Assembly: GCA_024693365.1 (NCBI GenBank)
Contig: JAILLF010000058.1
Span: 55,529 to 119,528 of the forward strand
DNA length: 64,000 nucleotides
From: Acetatifactor sp.
GTDB lineage: Bacteria > Bacillota > Clostridia > Lachnospirales > Lachnospiraceae
Reading direction: 5' to 3'
How positions within the stretch are numbered: position 1 is the first letter of the stretch; the number at the start of each line of letters is the position of its first letter. The notes under the pieces are model-generated. The model was not told the origin of the DNA. It worked only from the letters and a program-made list of their open reading frames with translations, and did not search any database. This document shows positions 9,987-17,241 of the stretch, one piece after another. Made by a program: the position numbers and the translations under genes.

Positions 9987-10430
9987 ATGCAACTTTCTCA
10001 CAATGAATATTTGATTATGGCGCTTCTCTGGAAAGAAGATCGTCCTTTGTCCCGCGCGGAGATCTTGAGAGGTACGGAAGGGAGAAACTGGAATCCCGCT
10101 TCCATCCACCTGATTCTAAACAGCATGCTGTCGAAGGGTGCGATCAAGATTACCGATGAGGAAAAGAAGTATGGCCGGACCTATGAGGCGCTGATCACGA
10201 AGGAAGACCATATGATTCAATGTATCGAGGAGGGCATGCCTGGGGGAACCGTTGAAGAAAAAATGCTCAGCATTTTTGACGTGTTGTCCAAGAAGATGGA
10301 TGAGAAAAAGCTGTTAGGGGTAGTATCGGCGCTGGTTGACAGAAGTAAGGTGAAAGAAAAGGACATCGAGCTCCTGGAGGCAATGCTGGAGGAAAAGAGA
10401 GCGCAGCTGCGTAAGAGGAAAAAGAAATAA
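9987..10430 (+). CDS. BlaI/MecI-family transcriptional repressor
   Basis: A 147-residue winged-helix protein of the BlaI/MecI/CopY family, normally a dimeric DNA-binding repressor that is inactivated when cut by its partner M56 protease. The N-terminal winged helix is seen in EYLIMALLWKEDRPLSRAEI and the following SIHLILNSMLSKGAIK recognition region. The start was set at ATG 9987, which has GGGAGG about 9 bp upstream, rather than at in-frame codons upstream that overlap the -10 box. The M56 protease gene follows 65 bp later, the classic blaI-blaR1 order. The C-terminal helix is lysine/glutamate rich. Confidence 0.9.
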   Translation: MQLSHNEYLIMALLWKEDRPLSRAEILRGTEGRNWNPASIHLILNSMLSKGAIKITDEEKKYGRTYEALITKEDHMIQCIEEGMPGGTVEEKMLSIFDVLSKKMDEKKLLGVVSALVDRSKVKEKDIELLEAMLEEKRAQLRKRKKK

Positions 10431-10495
10431 GAATAATGATTTCTTGAGTTGCTGAGATAAGAATCATGACATAACGAAAGAGAAAGTAGGAAGGT

Positions 10496-11644
10496 ATGTT
10501 ATTTTCAGTATTTTCCGTAATAATGAGCCTTGGATGTTCAAGCATCATTCTTTTTGCAGCAAGTTCTTTGATATCGCACGTCAGGAAGGTGCGGTGGGGA
10601 TTGTTGTTACTGATCATTATTCTTGGATTCGCCAGACTTGTATTACCGTTCGAGGTTTTTCTGGCCAGGGAAATCAATTCGTGGCGAATTTATCCGATGC
10701 TTCTCACGGCGGCAAAATATGAATTCCCATGGGGAATGACGTTAGGAGAAACGTTAGGGGCTGTCTGGCTGATCGGAATTGGCTTATTACTGATGGCATT
10801 TCTTTGGAAGCTCTTGCAGCTAAATGGCATCATTAGCAGGGCAAAGCCTTCCGTGCCGGGGGATTATCTGAGTCGCCATTACGAGAGGGTGGCAAGGGAA
10901 CTTGGTTACTTGGGAAATGCCACGATTGCGATCACGGAAGATTTTTCAACTGCCGTGTCCGTCGGAGTATTTCATCCGATCATACTCATTCCTGGCAAGA
11001 TGATGGATTATCCTGAGAAGGAATTACAGTGCGTAATCCGGCACGAACTCATGCATTATCTTCGGGGCGACGTCTGCAAGCAATGGGCGCTTAGCGTGGT
11101 GCAATGCCTGTTCTGGTGGAATCCGGTAGTTCATTACCTAAAGCACGGCGTGGAAGAGATGCTGGAGCTGGAATGTGATGAAAGATCCTGCCAGGGAATG
11201 GACGAGGAAGAGAGACTGGCATATCTGGGAGCCATTCAAAAAGTCTTGGCTGATGACGGAAAGAATGAACCGAAGCTCGGCATGGGCTATGGTACGAGTC
11301 ATGCGGGAGAATTCATGAAACGCAGATTTCTTGCCGTACTTGATCCCGTACAAAAGCAGTCAATAGGCGTGACTTATCTGCTCGCCTTTTTGAGCGTATT
11401 TCTGTTTTGCTTATCATACTCCTTTGTGTTACAACCGGCGGGTATGCCTAAGGACGTGATTGAGGATCTGGTTTCTGATAGCAGTGTAGAAGAAAGGTTT
11501 GCAGAAACGGATTGTTTCCTGCTGAAGATGACAGACGGATCGTTCTTGTACGTGGTTGGCATGACGGAGCAGGGCAGGATTACGGAGGCGGAATTAAGTG
11601 AGCCGCCATATAATGGTCTTCCGATCTATGAAAAAATGCCATAG
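10496..11644 (+). CDS. M56-family membrane metalloprotease (BlaR1-like, no penicillin-sensor domain)
   Basis: A 382-residue polytopic membrane protein with the M56 zinc-protease core. Membrane segments lie at about residues 5-45 and 80-110, the zinc motif HELMH is at about residues 183-187, and WWNPVVHYL follows. It has a conserved downstream ECDE (ELECDERSC). A last transmembrane helix near residues 300-320 (VTYLLAFLSVFLFCLSYSF) is followed by only about 60 external residues, so the large penicillin-binding sensor domain of true BlaR1 is missing. By family knowledge it would cleave the neighbouring BlaI-like repressor on receiving an outside signal. The short tail, or the small secreted protein encoded next, may be involved in signal reception. 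Confidence 0.9.
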   Translation: MLFSVFSVIMSLGCSSIILFAASSLISHVRKVRWGLLLLIIILGFARLVLPFEVFLAREINSWRIYPMLLTAAKYEFPWGMTLGETLGAVWLIGIGLLLMAFLWKLLQLNGIISRAKPSVPGDYLSRHYERVARELGYLGNATIAITEDFSTAVSVGVFHPIILIPGKMMDYPEKELQCVIRHELMHYLRGDVCKQWALSVVQCLFWWNPVVHYLKHGVEEMLELECDERSCQGMDEEERLAYLGAIQKVLADDGKNEPKLGMGYGTSHAGEFMKRRFLAVLDPVQKQSIGVTYLLAFLSVFLFCLSYSFVLQPAGMPKDVIEDLVSDSSVEERFAETDCFLLKMTDGSFLYVVGMTEQGRITEAELSEPPYNGLPIYEKMP

Positions 11645-11656
11645 AGAGGAGAGCAA

Positions 11657-11899
11657 ATGATGAAGAAGGGTATAAAATTACTTTTGGGAATCATGATCGC
11701 GACGATGCTTTTGGGCATGCCTGTTTTGGCAAACAGCCCTGAAGGAGAGGGCGGCGAAGAATTCACGGTTGTGGAAGGCGACCGCGCGGAAGTATTTAAG
11801 TGGTTTTATCGGAACCATAACGGGATGATTCAAAAACGACTTTGGTCTCTCACTTATGAATACTGGGTGACGGATTGGATAGACGTAGGTCCGATGTAA
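11657..11899 (+). CDS. Small secreted protein of the BlaI/BlaR-like operon
   Basis: An 80-residue protein with a clear signal peptide (MMKKGIKLLLGIMIATMLLG, cleavage likely after VLA-N). A mature part of about 55 residues remains, acidic at first and aromatic-rich towards the end (FKWFYRNHNGMI, SLTYEYWVTDWIDVG). AGAGAGGAGAGC precedes the start, and it begins 12 bp after the protease stop, so it is certainly in the operon. I do not recognise the family. It contains no cysteines, so a disulfide bacteriocin is unlikely. Possible roles are a signal or inhibitor for the M56 sensor, or the regulated effector. Confidence 0.75.
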   Translation: MMKKGIKLLLGIMIATMLLGMPVLANSPEGEGGEEFTVVEGDRAEVFKWFYRNHNGMIQKRLWSLTYEYWVTDWIDVGPM

Positions 11900-11928
11900 G
11901 AGTAATTTGTTGAGTATTGTCGACATGC

Positions 11929-11985
11929 GGCGTGGAAATTACGAAAATGATTGCGATTTCCACGCCATTTTATTTATTTTTTGTT
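11929..11985 (+). terminator. Intrinsic terminator of the BlaI/BlaR-like operon
   Basis: GGCGTGGAAAT (11929-11939) pairs perfectly with ATTTCCACGCC (11956-11966), followed by T-rich sequence to about 11985. Confidence 0.9.
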
Positions 11986-11991
11986 TTTCTA

Positions 11992-12021
11992 TTGACAACT
12001 GCAGCATTTATTTGGTATATT
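11992..12021 (+). promoter_or_regulatory. Promoter of the lytTR gene
   Basis: TTGACA (11992-11997), 18-bp spacer, TATATT (12016-12021). It would start transcription near 12028, right at an inverted repeat, giving a leader of about 160 nt. Confidence 0.75.
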
Positions 12022-12028
12022 CTATTCA

Positions 12029-12190
12029 CATGTTATATCTCACATAACATGATCACCAAATTCATCCAAGCAAACCATATACGGGCGTGATGTTGCATCA
12101 GGTCTGGGCTTTCTGAATGGCTGCCACTGGCAAGTCATTCAGAAAGGCTACATGGTTTAGGGCACGTACTCGACGATAAGGGGTTAGTTA
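12029..12190 (+). promoter_or_regulatory. Long structured 5' leader of the lytTR gene, unidentified RNA element
   Basis: The leader begins with a perfect inverted repeat CATGTTAT (12029-12036) / ATAACATG (12044-12051), which could be an operator or a 5' hairpin. It continues with a possible three-way junction: AAACCAT (12073-12079) pairs with ATGGTTT (12152-12158), enclosing a small hairpin TGATG-TTG-CATCA and a long hairpin CTTTCTGAATG / CATTCAGAAAG with an inner TGCC-ACT-GGCA stem. Unpaired stretches (ACGGGCG, GGTCTGGG, and GGGCACGTACTCG after the junction) could hold a pseudoknot, as CGTG/CACG can pair. It lies just upstream of the ribosome-binding site AAGGGG. It does not match the consensus of any riboswitch class that I know well. 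Confidence 0.6.
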
Positions 12191-12604
12191 ATGTACCGTA
12201 TTGGGATATGTGAAGTAAAGGCAAGGGGGGTTTTGGAGAGGGGAATTAGTCATTATTCAGAAAAAGAAAAGCTAAAACTCGAGATGCAAGTCTGGGACAC
12301 CGTGGAAGAATTGATGGATGATCTTTTTGCGGGGATGGAACTGGATGTTTTGTATATGTGCAGTGACCTTAGACGCATTCACGTGAAGACCACCCGTGGA
12401 AATTACGAGTTTAATGGACTTCTTCGCGACTTAAAAAAGACGCTTCCCAAGGATTTTCTGGTAATCCATAAATCTTTTATTGTCAACAGGGAACACGTTC
12501 TCTATTTCACTTATGAAAAAGTGACGCTGTCGGACGGCACCATTCTTTCCATCAGCAAGGCCAACCGGAGTCGCGCAAAATCCATGCTTATGTCGGGAAG
12601 ATAG
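12191..12604 (+). CDS. LytTR-domain DNA-binding regulator with reduced N-terminal domain
   Basis: A 137-residue protein whose C-terminal half (about residues 40-135) is a LytTR DNA-binding domain: IHVKTTRGNYEFNGLLRDL, then FLVIHKSFIVNREHVLYF and GTILSISKANRSRAKS. The first 40-50 residues look like the start of a receiver domain (MYRIGICEV) but lack the phospho-acceptor region, so this is a cut-down regulator. No histidine kinase is adjacent. AAGGGG at 12178-12183 is the ribosome-binding site. It has its own promoter and terminator. Its long leader, or the palindrome at the promoter, is likely to be where control acts, perhaps autoregulation. Confidence 0.85.
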   Translation: MYRIGICEVKARGVLERGISHYSEKEKLKLEMQVWDTVEELMDDLFAGMELDVLYMCSDLRRIHVKTTRGNYEFNGLLRDLKKTLPKDFLVIHKSFIVNREHVLYFTYEKVTLSDGTILSISKANRSRAKSMLMSGR

Positions 12605-12665
12605 GTAAAAAATGCACGATTTTTCTTGATTTTAGTATACAGATTGTGTAAATTGTGCTAAAATT

Positions 12666-12708
12666 AACTTTACGAAGTCTATTTAGGTAGACGCGTAAAG
12701 TTTTTTTA
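12666..12708 (+). terminator. Intrinsic terminator after lytTR gene
   Basis: AACTTTACG (12666-12674) pairs with CGTAAAGTT (12694-12702), with an inner GTCTA/TAGAC stem, then TTTTT. Confidence 0.9.
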
Positions 12709-12744
12709 TTTCCATCAAAATAGAATGGAAAGCGGGGAAAATCC

Positions 12745-15654
12745 ATGGCATTACAGGAATTGCTGGACAAGAATGAATTACAGAGGCTTCAGGATGGTTT
12801 TTGTAAGATTTCGGGAGTATCTGCCTATTGCCTGAATCATGAGGGATTGAAGATCACCAGAATCTCCGGGGATGATCGTTATCTTCACTGCATGCAGGAG
12901 CGCATGGCTTTAGAGCGGGTTATGGGAGAGGATTCCTTGGAAGATCTTGCCGTGGAAGAGTTAGAGGGCCGTAAGCTGGTGGCAGCCATTGCCATCAAGG
13001 CGCGCGGACAGAAAGAATTGTTTTGGATCGTCTTTAAGCCGGAGGACATGGCGGAGGACGAGTTTTATCAGAGATTGGAACTGCTGCGGGATGCCAGCAT
13101 TACTTTTTTACAGGGAAAGCTTCAGTATTACGGCGCGGAGGCTGAGAACGTCCGCAATCAGGCAAATGCGCAGAGAATGAGTCACAGCCTTAAGCTGAAT
13201 CAGGCAATGGCCAGACTGGTCCACTTGCTGGAGAGCAGTGATCCCATCGAGACCATCATGAATGAATGGTTAAAGACGGTTAGCTCCTTTATGGAGCTGG
13301 ATACCGCACAGATATTTAAGCTGCAGGAAAATGATAAATTTATGGACGTGATCTGTGAATGGCGCGGTGCGGGTCTTCTTTCCTTTTTTGACCGTACTTC
13401 GCACATTCCCACGTATTCTTTTTTGAGAAAGCGCCGTTCCGTGATCTTAAACGCAGACACGGTTTTAGATCCGGAATATCAGGACGTTTATCAGATCGGC
13501 GTAAAGGCCATGATGCTATTCCCGGTAGGCCCGAAGGAGGGCGGCATGATGGTTTCCCTAAATCACAGGCGCGTGCACGTGTTTGACGCCGGGGAGGAAA
13601 CCTTTGCTTCGGATGCGATCAAGATCCTGGACAACGTATTAACGCGCAGGATTCAGAGAAATTCCTTGGACAGCGCTTACGTATCCATGGAGACAGTGCT
13701 CGACGGCATCAGCAATTGCATCATGGTGCGCAGTTCTTCCGGAAGAAAGCTGATCTACGTGAATAAGCTGATGCAGGATACCTTCCCGGTGGAGTTGAAG
13801 AAGGATCACTTTGAGTGGCTTCTAAAGAATGAGGGAAAGAATCCGGAGAATGGAAAAGAAGGGGACGTAAAAGAGAGCTCTGTCAAGGATGGCGCGGCGG
13901 AAGACGGTGCGGAAAAGGAAGCTTTGGATCCCGAAATCCTGGAGCATCGTGAGGTTTATTACGAAGAGAAGAATCGATGGTATGACCTCACCGTGACTTA
14001 CGTTCGCTGGGTGGACGGCGGCATGGTCAAGATGTATTCCCTGTTTGACGTCACGGAGAAAAAGCATTATCAGGGCAGAATCGAGCAGCAGGCATACACG
14101 GATTTCCTGACAGGCCTGTATAACCGCATGTGCTGTGAAAGAGATCTCGCCGTGCAGATCGACTCTGCGGTTAAGCAGAAGAAGACGGGCGCGTTGCTCT
14201 ATCTGGATTTAGATGATTTCAAGCATATCAATGACGGACTGGGGCATCGCTACGGGGATGCGTTGCTGAAGGCCATTTCCCATGCCTTCCAGCGAATTCC
14301 GGGAATCGAGCGGACCTGTTACCGCATGGGCGGAGACGAATTTGTGATCTTGGTTGCGCCGGAATCCTATGACCGTTTGGAGATTATTTTGGAGGACATC
14401 CAGCAGATCTTCAGTAAGCCTTGGTTTTTGAAGGATTCGGACTATTATTGTACCATGAGCATGGGCGCCGTGACGTTCCCGGATAACGGAGACAGCGTGG
14501 CGGATCTGGTGAAGAAGGCAGACATTGCCATGTATGCGGCGAAGAAAGCCGGAAAGAACCGTATTCAGTTCTATAACGACGGAAATTCTTCCTCAGATCG
14601 CAGAAGACTTGACATGGTAAAGAACATGAGGGAGGCAACGGCGAAGAATTTCGGGGAATTTGAAGTGTTCTATCAGCCCATCATTGACGTGGAGCAGGGT
14701 GAGCCGAGGTGCTCGGGAGCGGAGGCTTTGGTTCGGTGGAACAGCAGCAATCTTGGATTCCTTTCCTCTACGGAATTCATTCCGCTGGCGGAATATCTTG
14801 GTCTGATCAATCCCATCGGAAATCACGTGCTGCTCAAGGCCTGCATGCAGTGTAAGGAATGGAATGACAAGGGCTTTGACTACAAGGTGAACGTAAATCT
14901 ATCCGTGATTCAGCTGTTGCAAAATGACATCGTGGAGATTGTGGAAAATGCGTTGAAGGAGACGGGTCTAAAGCCGGAGCATTTGACGCTGGAGGTAACG
15001 GAAAGCCTTGCCATCAACGACATGGAGCGCATGAAACGGATTCTTGGGCGGATCCGGGAGCTTGGCGTAAAGATTGCGTTGGATGATTTCGGAACGGGAT
15101 ACTCTTCCTTGAATCACGTGCATGAGATTTCCTTTGACGTGATCAAGGTGGATCAGAGCTTTGTCAAAGGCCTGGCAGAGGATGAATACTCAAAGAGCTT
15201 CATCCGATTGGTGAGCGAACTGGCGAAGACGCTGGGCGCAAGCATTTGCGTGGAAGGCATTGAAAGTCTGAGACAATATAACGTTCTGAAGGATATGAAG
15301 GTAAAATACATTCAGGGCTTTTATTTTGACAGACCCATGCCTGCAAAGGATTTTGACAGGAAATACTGCAGGGAGGCTTTAAAGGCCGCAGCAGAAGAAA
15401 AGCCTGCGCCTGCGCTAGCGAAGGCAGATGCTGAAGCGGAAAAAACCGCTGAAAAGACGGCGGAGAAAGTCCTGGGAAAAACCGCAGGGAAGGCTCAGGC
15501 CAGGCCCAACGTAAAGACGGAGAAGGTATCGGCTAAGCCCGCTGAGAAAACTCAGGCGAAATCCACGGAAAAGAAATTGGCAAAGCCCGCAGAAAAGTCA
15601 AAAGACAAGCCGGGCGATAAAGTGGAGAAAACGATACAGCCAAGGAAAAAGTAA
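12745..15654 (+). CDS. Multidomain cyclic-di-GMP enzyme: PocR-GAF-PAS-GGDEF-EAL
   Basis: A 969-residue cytoplasmic signalling protein. The N-terminal 120 residues resemble a PocR sensory domain (LQDGFCKISGVSAYCL). A GAF-like domain follows (about 165-310), then a PAS-like segment (about 320-450) containing a charged, low-complexity insertion, then GGDEF (GGDEF at about 529-533), EAL (AEALVRW near 658; DDFGTGYSS near 779) and an 80-90 residue Lys/Ala/Glu-rich tail. GGDEF is intact, but the usual RxxD inhibitory site upstream is not present. The EAL part keeps the Asn, Glu, Asp-Asp and Lys positions expected for an active phosphodiesterase. It may be bifunctional, or one domain may regulate the other. 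No membrane segment is seen. Confidence 0.9.
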   Translation: MALQELLDKNELQRLQDGFCKISGVSAYCLNHEGLKITRISGDDRYLHCMQERMALERVMGEDSLEDLAVEELEGRKLVAAIAIKARGQKELFWIVFKPEDMAEDEFYQRLELLRDASITFLQGKLQYYGAEAENVRNQANAQRMSHSLKLNQAMARLVHLLESSDPIETIMNEWLKTVSSFMELDTAQIFKLQENDKFMDVICEWRGAGLLSFFDRTSHIPTYSFLRKRRSVILNADTVLDPEYQDVYQIGVKAMMLFPVGPKEGGMMVSLNHRRVHVFDAGEETFASDAIKILDNVLTRRIQRNSLDSAYVSMETVLDGISNCIMVRSSSGRKLIYVNKLMQDTFPVELKKDHFEWLLKNEGKNPENGKEGDVKESSVKDGAAEDGAEKEALDPEILEHREVYYEEKNRWYDLTVTYVRWVDGGMVKMYSLFDVTEKKHYQGRIEQQAYTDFLTGLYNRMCCERDLAVQIDSAVKQKKTGALLYLDLDDFKHINDGLGHRYGDALLKAISHAFQRIPGIERTCYRMGGDEFVILVAPESYDRLEIILEDIQQIFSKPWFLKDSDYYCTMSMGAVTFPDNGDSVADLVKKADIAMYAAKKAGKNRIQFYNDGNSSSDRRRLDMVKNMREATAKNFGEFEVFYQPIIDVEQGEPRCSGAEALVRWNSSNLGFLSSTEFIPLAEYLGLINPIGNHVLLKACMQCKEWNDKGFDYKVNVNLSVIQLLQNDIVEIVENALKETGLKPEHLTLEVTESLAINDMERMKRILGRIRELGVKIALDDFGTGYSSLNHVHEISFDVIKVDQSFVKGLAEDEYSKSFIRLVSELAKTLGASICVEGIESLRQYNVLKDMKVKYIQGFYFDRPMPAKDFDRKYCREALKAAAEEKPAPALAKADAEAEKTAEKTAEKVLGKTAGKAQARPNVKTEKVSAKPAEKTQAKSTEKKLAKPAEKSKDKPGDKVEKTIQPRKK

Positions 15655-15741
15655 ACTATTCAATGAAAGACGAATGGGGGCATTCCCGCCGGGAGGCAGG
15701 GTGCCCTCATAGTATCCAAGGACTTTGGAAAGGAAGGTAGC

Positions 15742-17241
15742 ATGGCAGAGGAATTTAGCATCTTGGATTTGCAAGAGAGCCCTCATACGGATGCACCAAG
15801 ACCAGTATTTTACCTCGATCTGAACCTCAATCAAATATTGGATAAGGTGACGATGCAGTGGAGCGCGCAGGTGCGAAAACTATTTCTTTATTTTCCCAGA
15901 AACAAAGAATGTGAAGCGTACAGAAGGGCCACGTACGGCGACGTCAAAAAGCCGGCCTGCTATGAGGCGTTATGCTGCTTCTGGGATGCAATTGGAAAGA
16001 TGGAAGAGAAACGTGCGCAGGAAGAAGCCGTCACTAGGCCCATACAAAAGGACGTGTGGCATTTATGGACGGTCAAGGCGTATTGTGACGCATTTGGAAA
16101 ACTGTTTGAAGCTCTAAAGAAGGCTGGACCTGCGTCGGACGGAATGAACGAATTCCTAAAGCTTTTGGAGAAGCATTTGACCTCTAAGGAATTCACGGAA
16201 ATGCGGGATCACGTGGACCAGATCTTAGAGGAATTGACGGGATTCCGTTTTGTTCTCACGTATGACAAGGATCGGATCGTGGTCACGGAGGGGACGGCTC
16301 CCGGGGATTACGAGAACTTTATGACCCAGAACGGGGATGCGGACAAGGTTTCTTTTAAGAGCCCGTTTTCGGTAAGCCCCAATCTTTGTGATTTGGAACA
16401 GGAATGCCTGAACCTGCTCGCGGGAAAGCATCCTAAGCTTTTCCGGGCATTGGAGGAGACTGCGAAAAAGTATCGGGAATTTGGGGAAGAATTCTGTTTC
16501 CGTTTTATTCGTGAGATTCCCTATTACTTATCCTATCGCGCTTTCCAGCTGGAGATGGAAGAAAAGGGCTACGTGTTCTGTGCGCCAACTACTTTGGAGG
16601 AGGAACAGACTTCGGCGGAAGGGTTATATGACTTGGCGCTTGCCATCGTTGCCAATCGCGAGGGACGGAAAGTCATCAGCAACAATATGTTCTACAAGGA
16701 GGGTGAGAGCTTCTTCGTGCTGACGGGACCCAATCAGGGCGGTAAGACGACGTTTGCGCGCAGTCTCGGACAACTGGTGTTCTTCACCAAAATGGGCTTG
16801 GACGTTCCGGCAAAAAAGGCAAACGTCCGTTATTACAAAAATATTCTGACGCACTTTTCGGTGGAGGAGAGCATTGAGACGGGACGCGGCAAGCTCAAGG
16901 AGGAGCTGCTTAGGCTGTCGCCCATGATGCAGGACGGGGAAGAGAACGATTTCGTGGTCATCAATGAGCTCTTTACCACGGCGGCAACGTATGACGCGGA
17001 GATTATGGGGAAAAAGGTGCTGACACACTTTATAGAACAGAATTGCCAGGGCATTTACGTCACGCATTTAAAGGAGCTTGCGTCGGTGCATCCAAAGGTA
17101 GTGAGTCTCCGCGCCATGCTGAATGCAGACCGGATCCAGACCTTTGAGATTGCGAGAAGTGAGGCGGAGGAATCCGCGTGTGCCGCCAGCGTGGTCAACA
17201 AATATCATTTGACCTACGAACAGCTAAAGGAGCGTCTATGA
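15742..17241 (+). CDS. MutS-like ATPase, first of a tandem pair
   Basis: A 499-residue protein with the C-terminal ATPase domain of the MutS family (about residues 290-499): Walker A TGPNQGGKTTFAR, Walker B-like FVVINELFTTAA, and a late THLKEL segment. The N-terminal half is helical and lever-like. It has no MutS mismatch-recognition domain (no FxE motif) and no Smr nuclease tail, so a role in ordinary mismatch repair is doubtful. The Walker B Asp is replaced by Asn (INE instead of xDE). The ATG at 15742 follows AAGGAAGG. Its stop overlaps the start of the second MutS-like gene by 4 bp (ATGA), so the two are probably made in equal amounts and may form a heterodimer. Confidence 0.85.
   Translation: MAEEFSILDLQESPHTDAPRPVFYLDLNLNQILDKVTMQWSAQVRKLFLYFPRNKECEAYRRATYGDVKKPACYEALCCFWDAIGKMEEKRAQEEAVTRPIQKDVWHLWTVKAYCDAFGKLFEALKKAGPASDGMNEFLKLLEKHLTSKEFTEMRDHVDQILEELTGFRFVLTYDKDRIVVTEGTAPGDYENFMTQNGDADKVSFKSPFSVSPNLCDLEQECLNLLAGKHPKLFRALEETAKKYREFGEEFCFRFIREIPYYLSYRAFQLEMEEKGYVFCAPTTLEEEQTSAEGLYDLALAIVANREGRKVISNNMFYKEGESFFVLTGPNQGGKTTFARSLGQLVFFTKMGLDVPAKKANVRYYKNILTHFSVEESIETGRGKLKEELLRLSPMMQDGEENDFVVINELFTTAATYDAEIMGKKVLTHFIEQNCQGIYVTHLKELASVHPKVVSLRAMLNADRIQTFEIARSEAEESACAASVVNKYHLTYEQLKERL

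Noticed and set aside
10496..11644. True beta-lactam receptor BlaR1
   Set aside because: The C-terminal penicillin-binding sensor domain is missing and there is no beta-lactamase or PBP gene nearby.
12073..12158. c-di-GMP-I (GEMM) riboswitch because of the GCAAACC string next to a GGDEF/EAL gene
   Set aside because: The remaining conserved parts (GGGACGCAAAGCC region and the tetraloop receptor arm) are absent, and the leader belongs to lytTR, which is followed by a strong terminator before the GGDEF gene.
15655..15741. Intrinsic terminator between the GGDEF-EAL gene and the MutS-like pair
   Set aside because: GGGGGCA/TGCCCTC with an inner TCCC-GCC-GGGA hairpin is possible, but no T-run follows, so termination is not supported.
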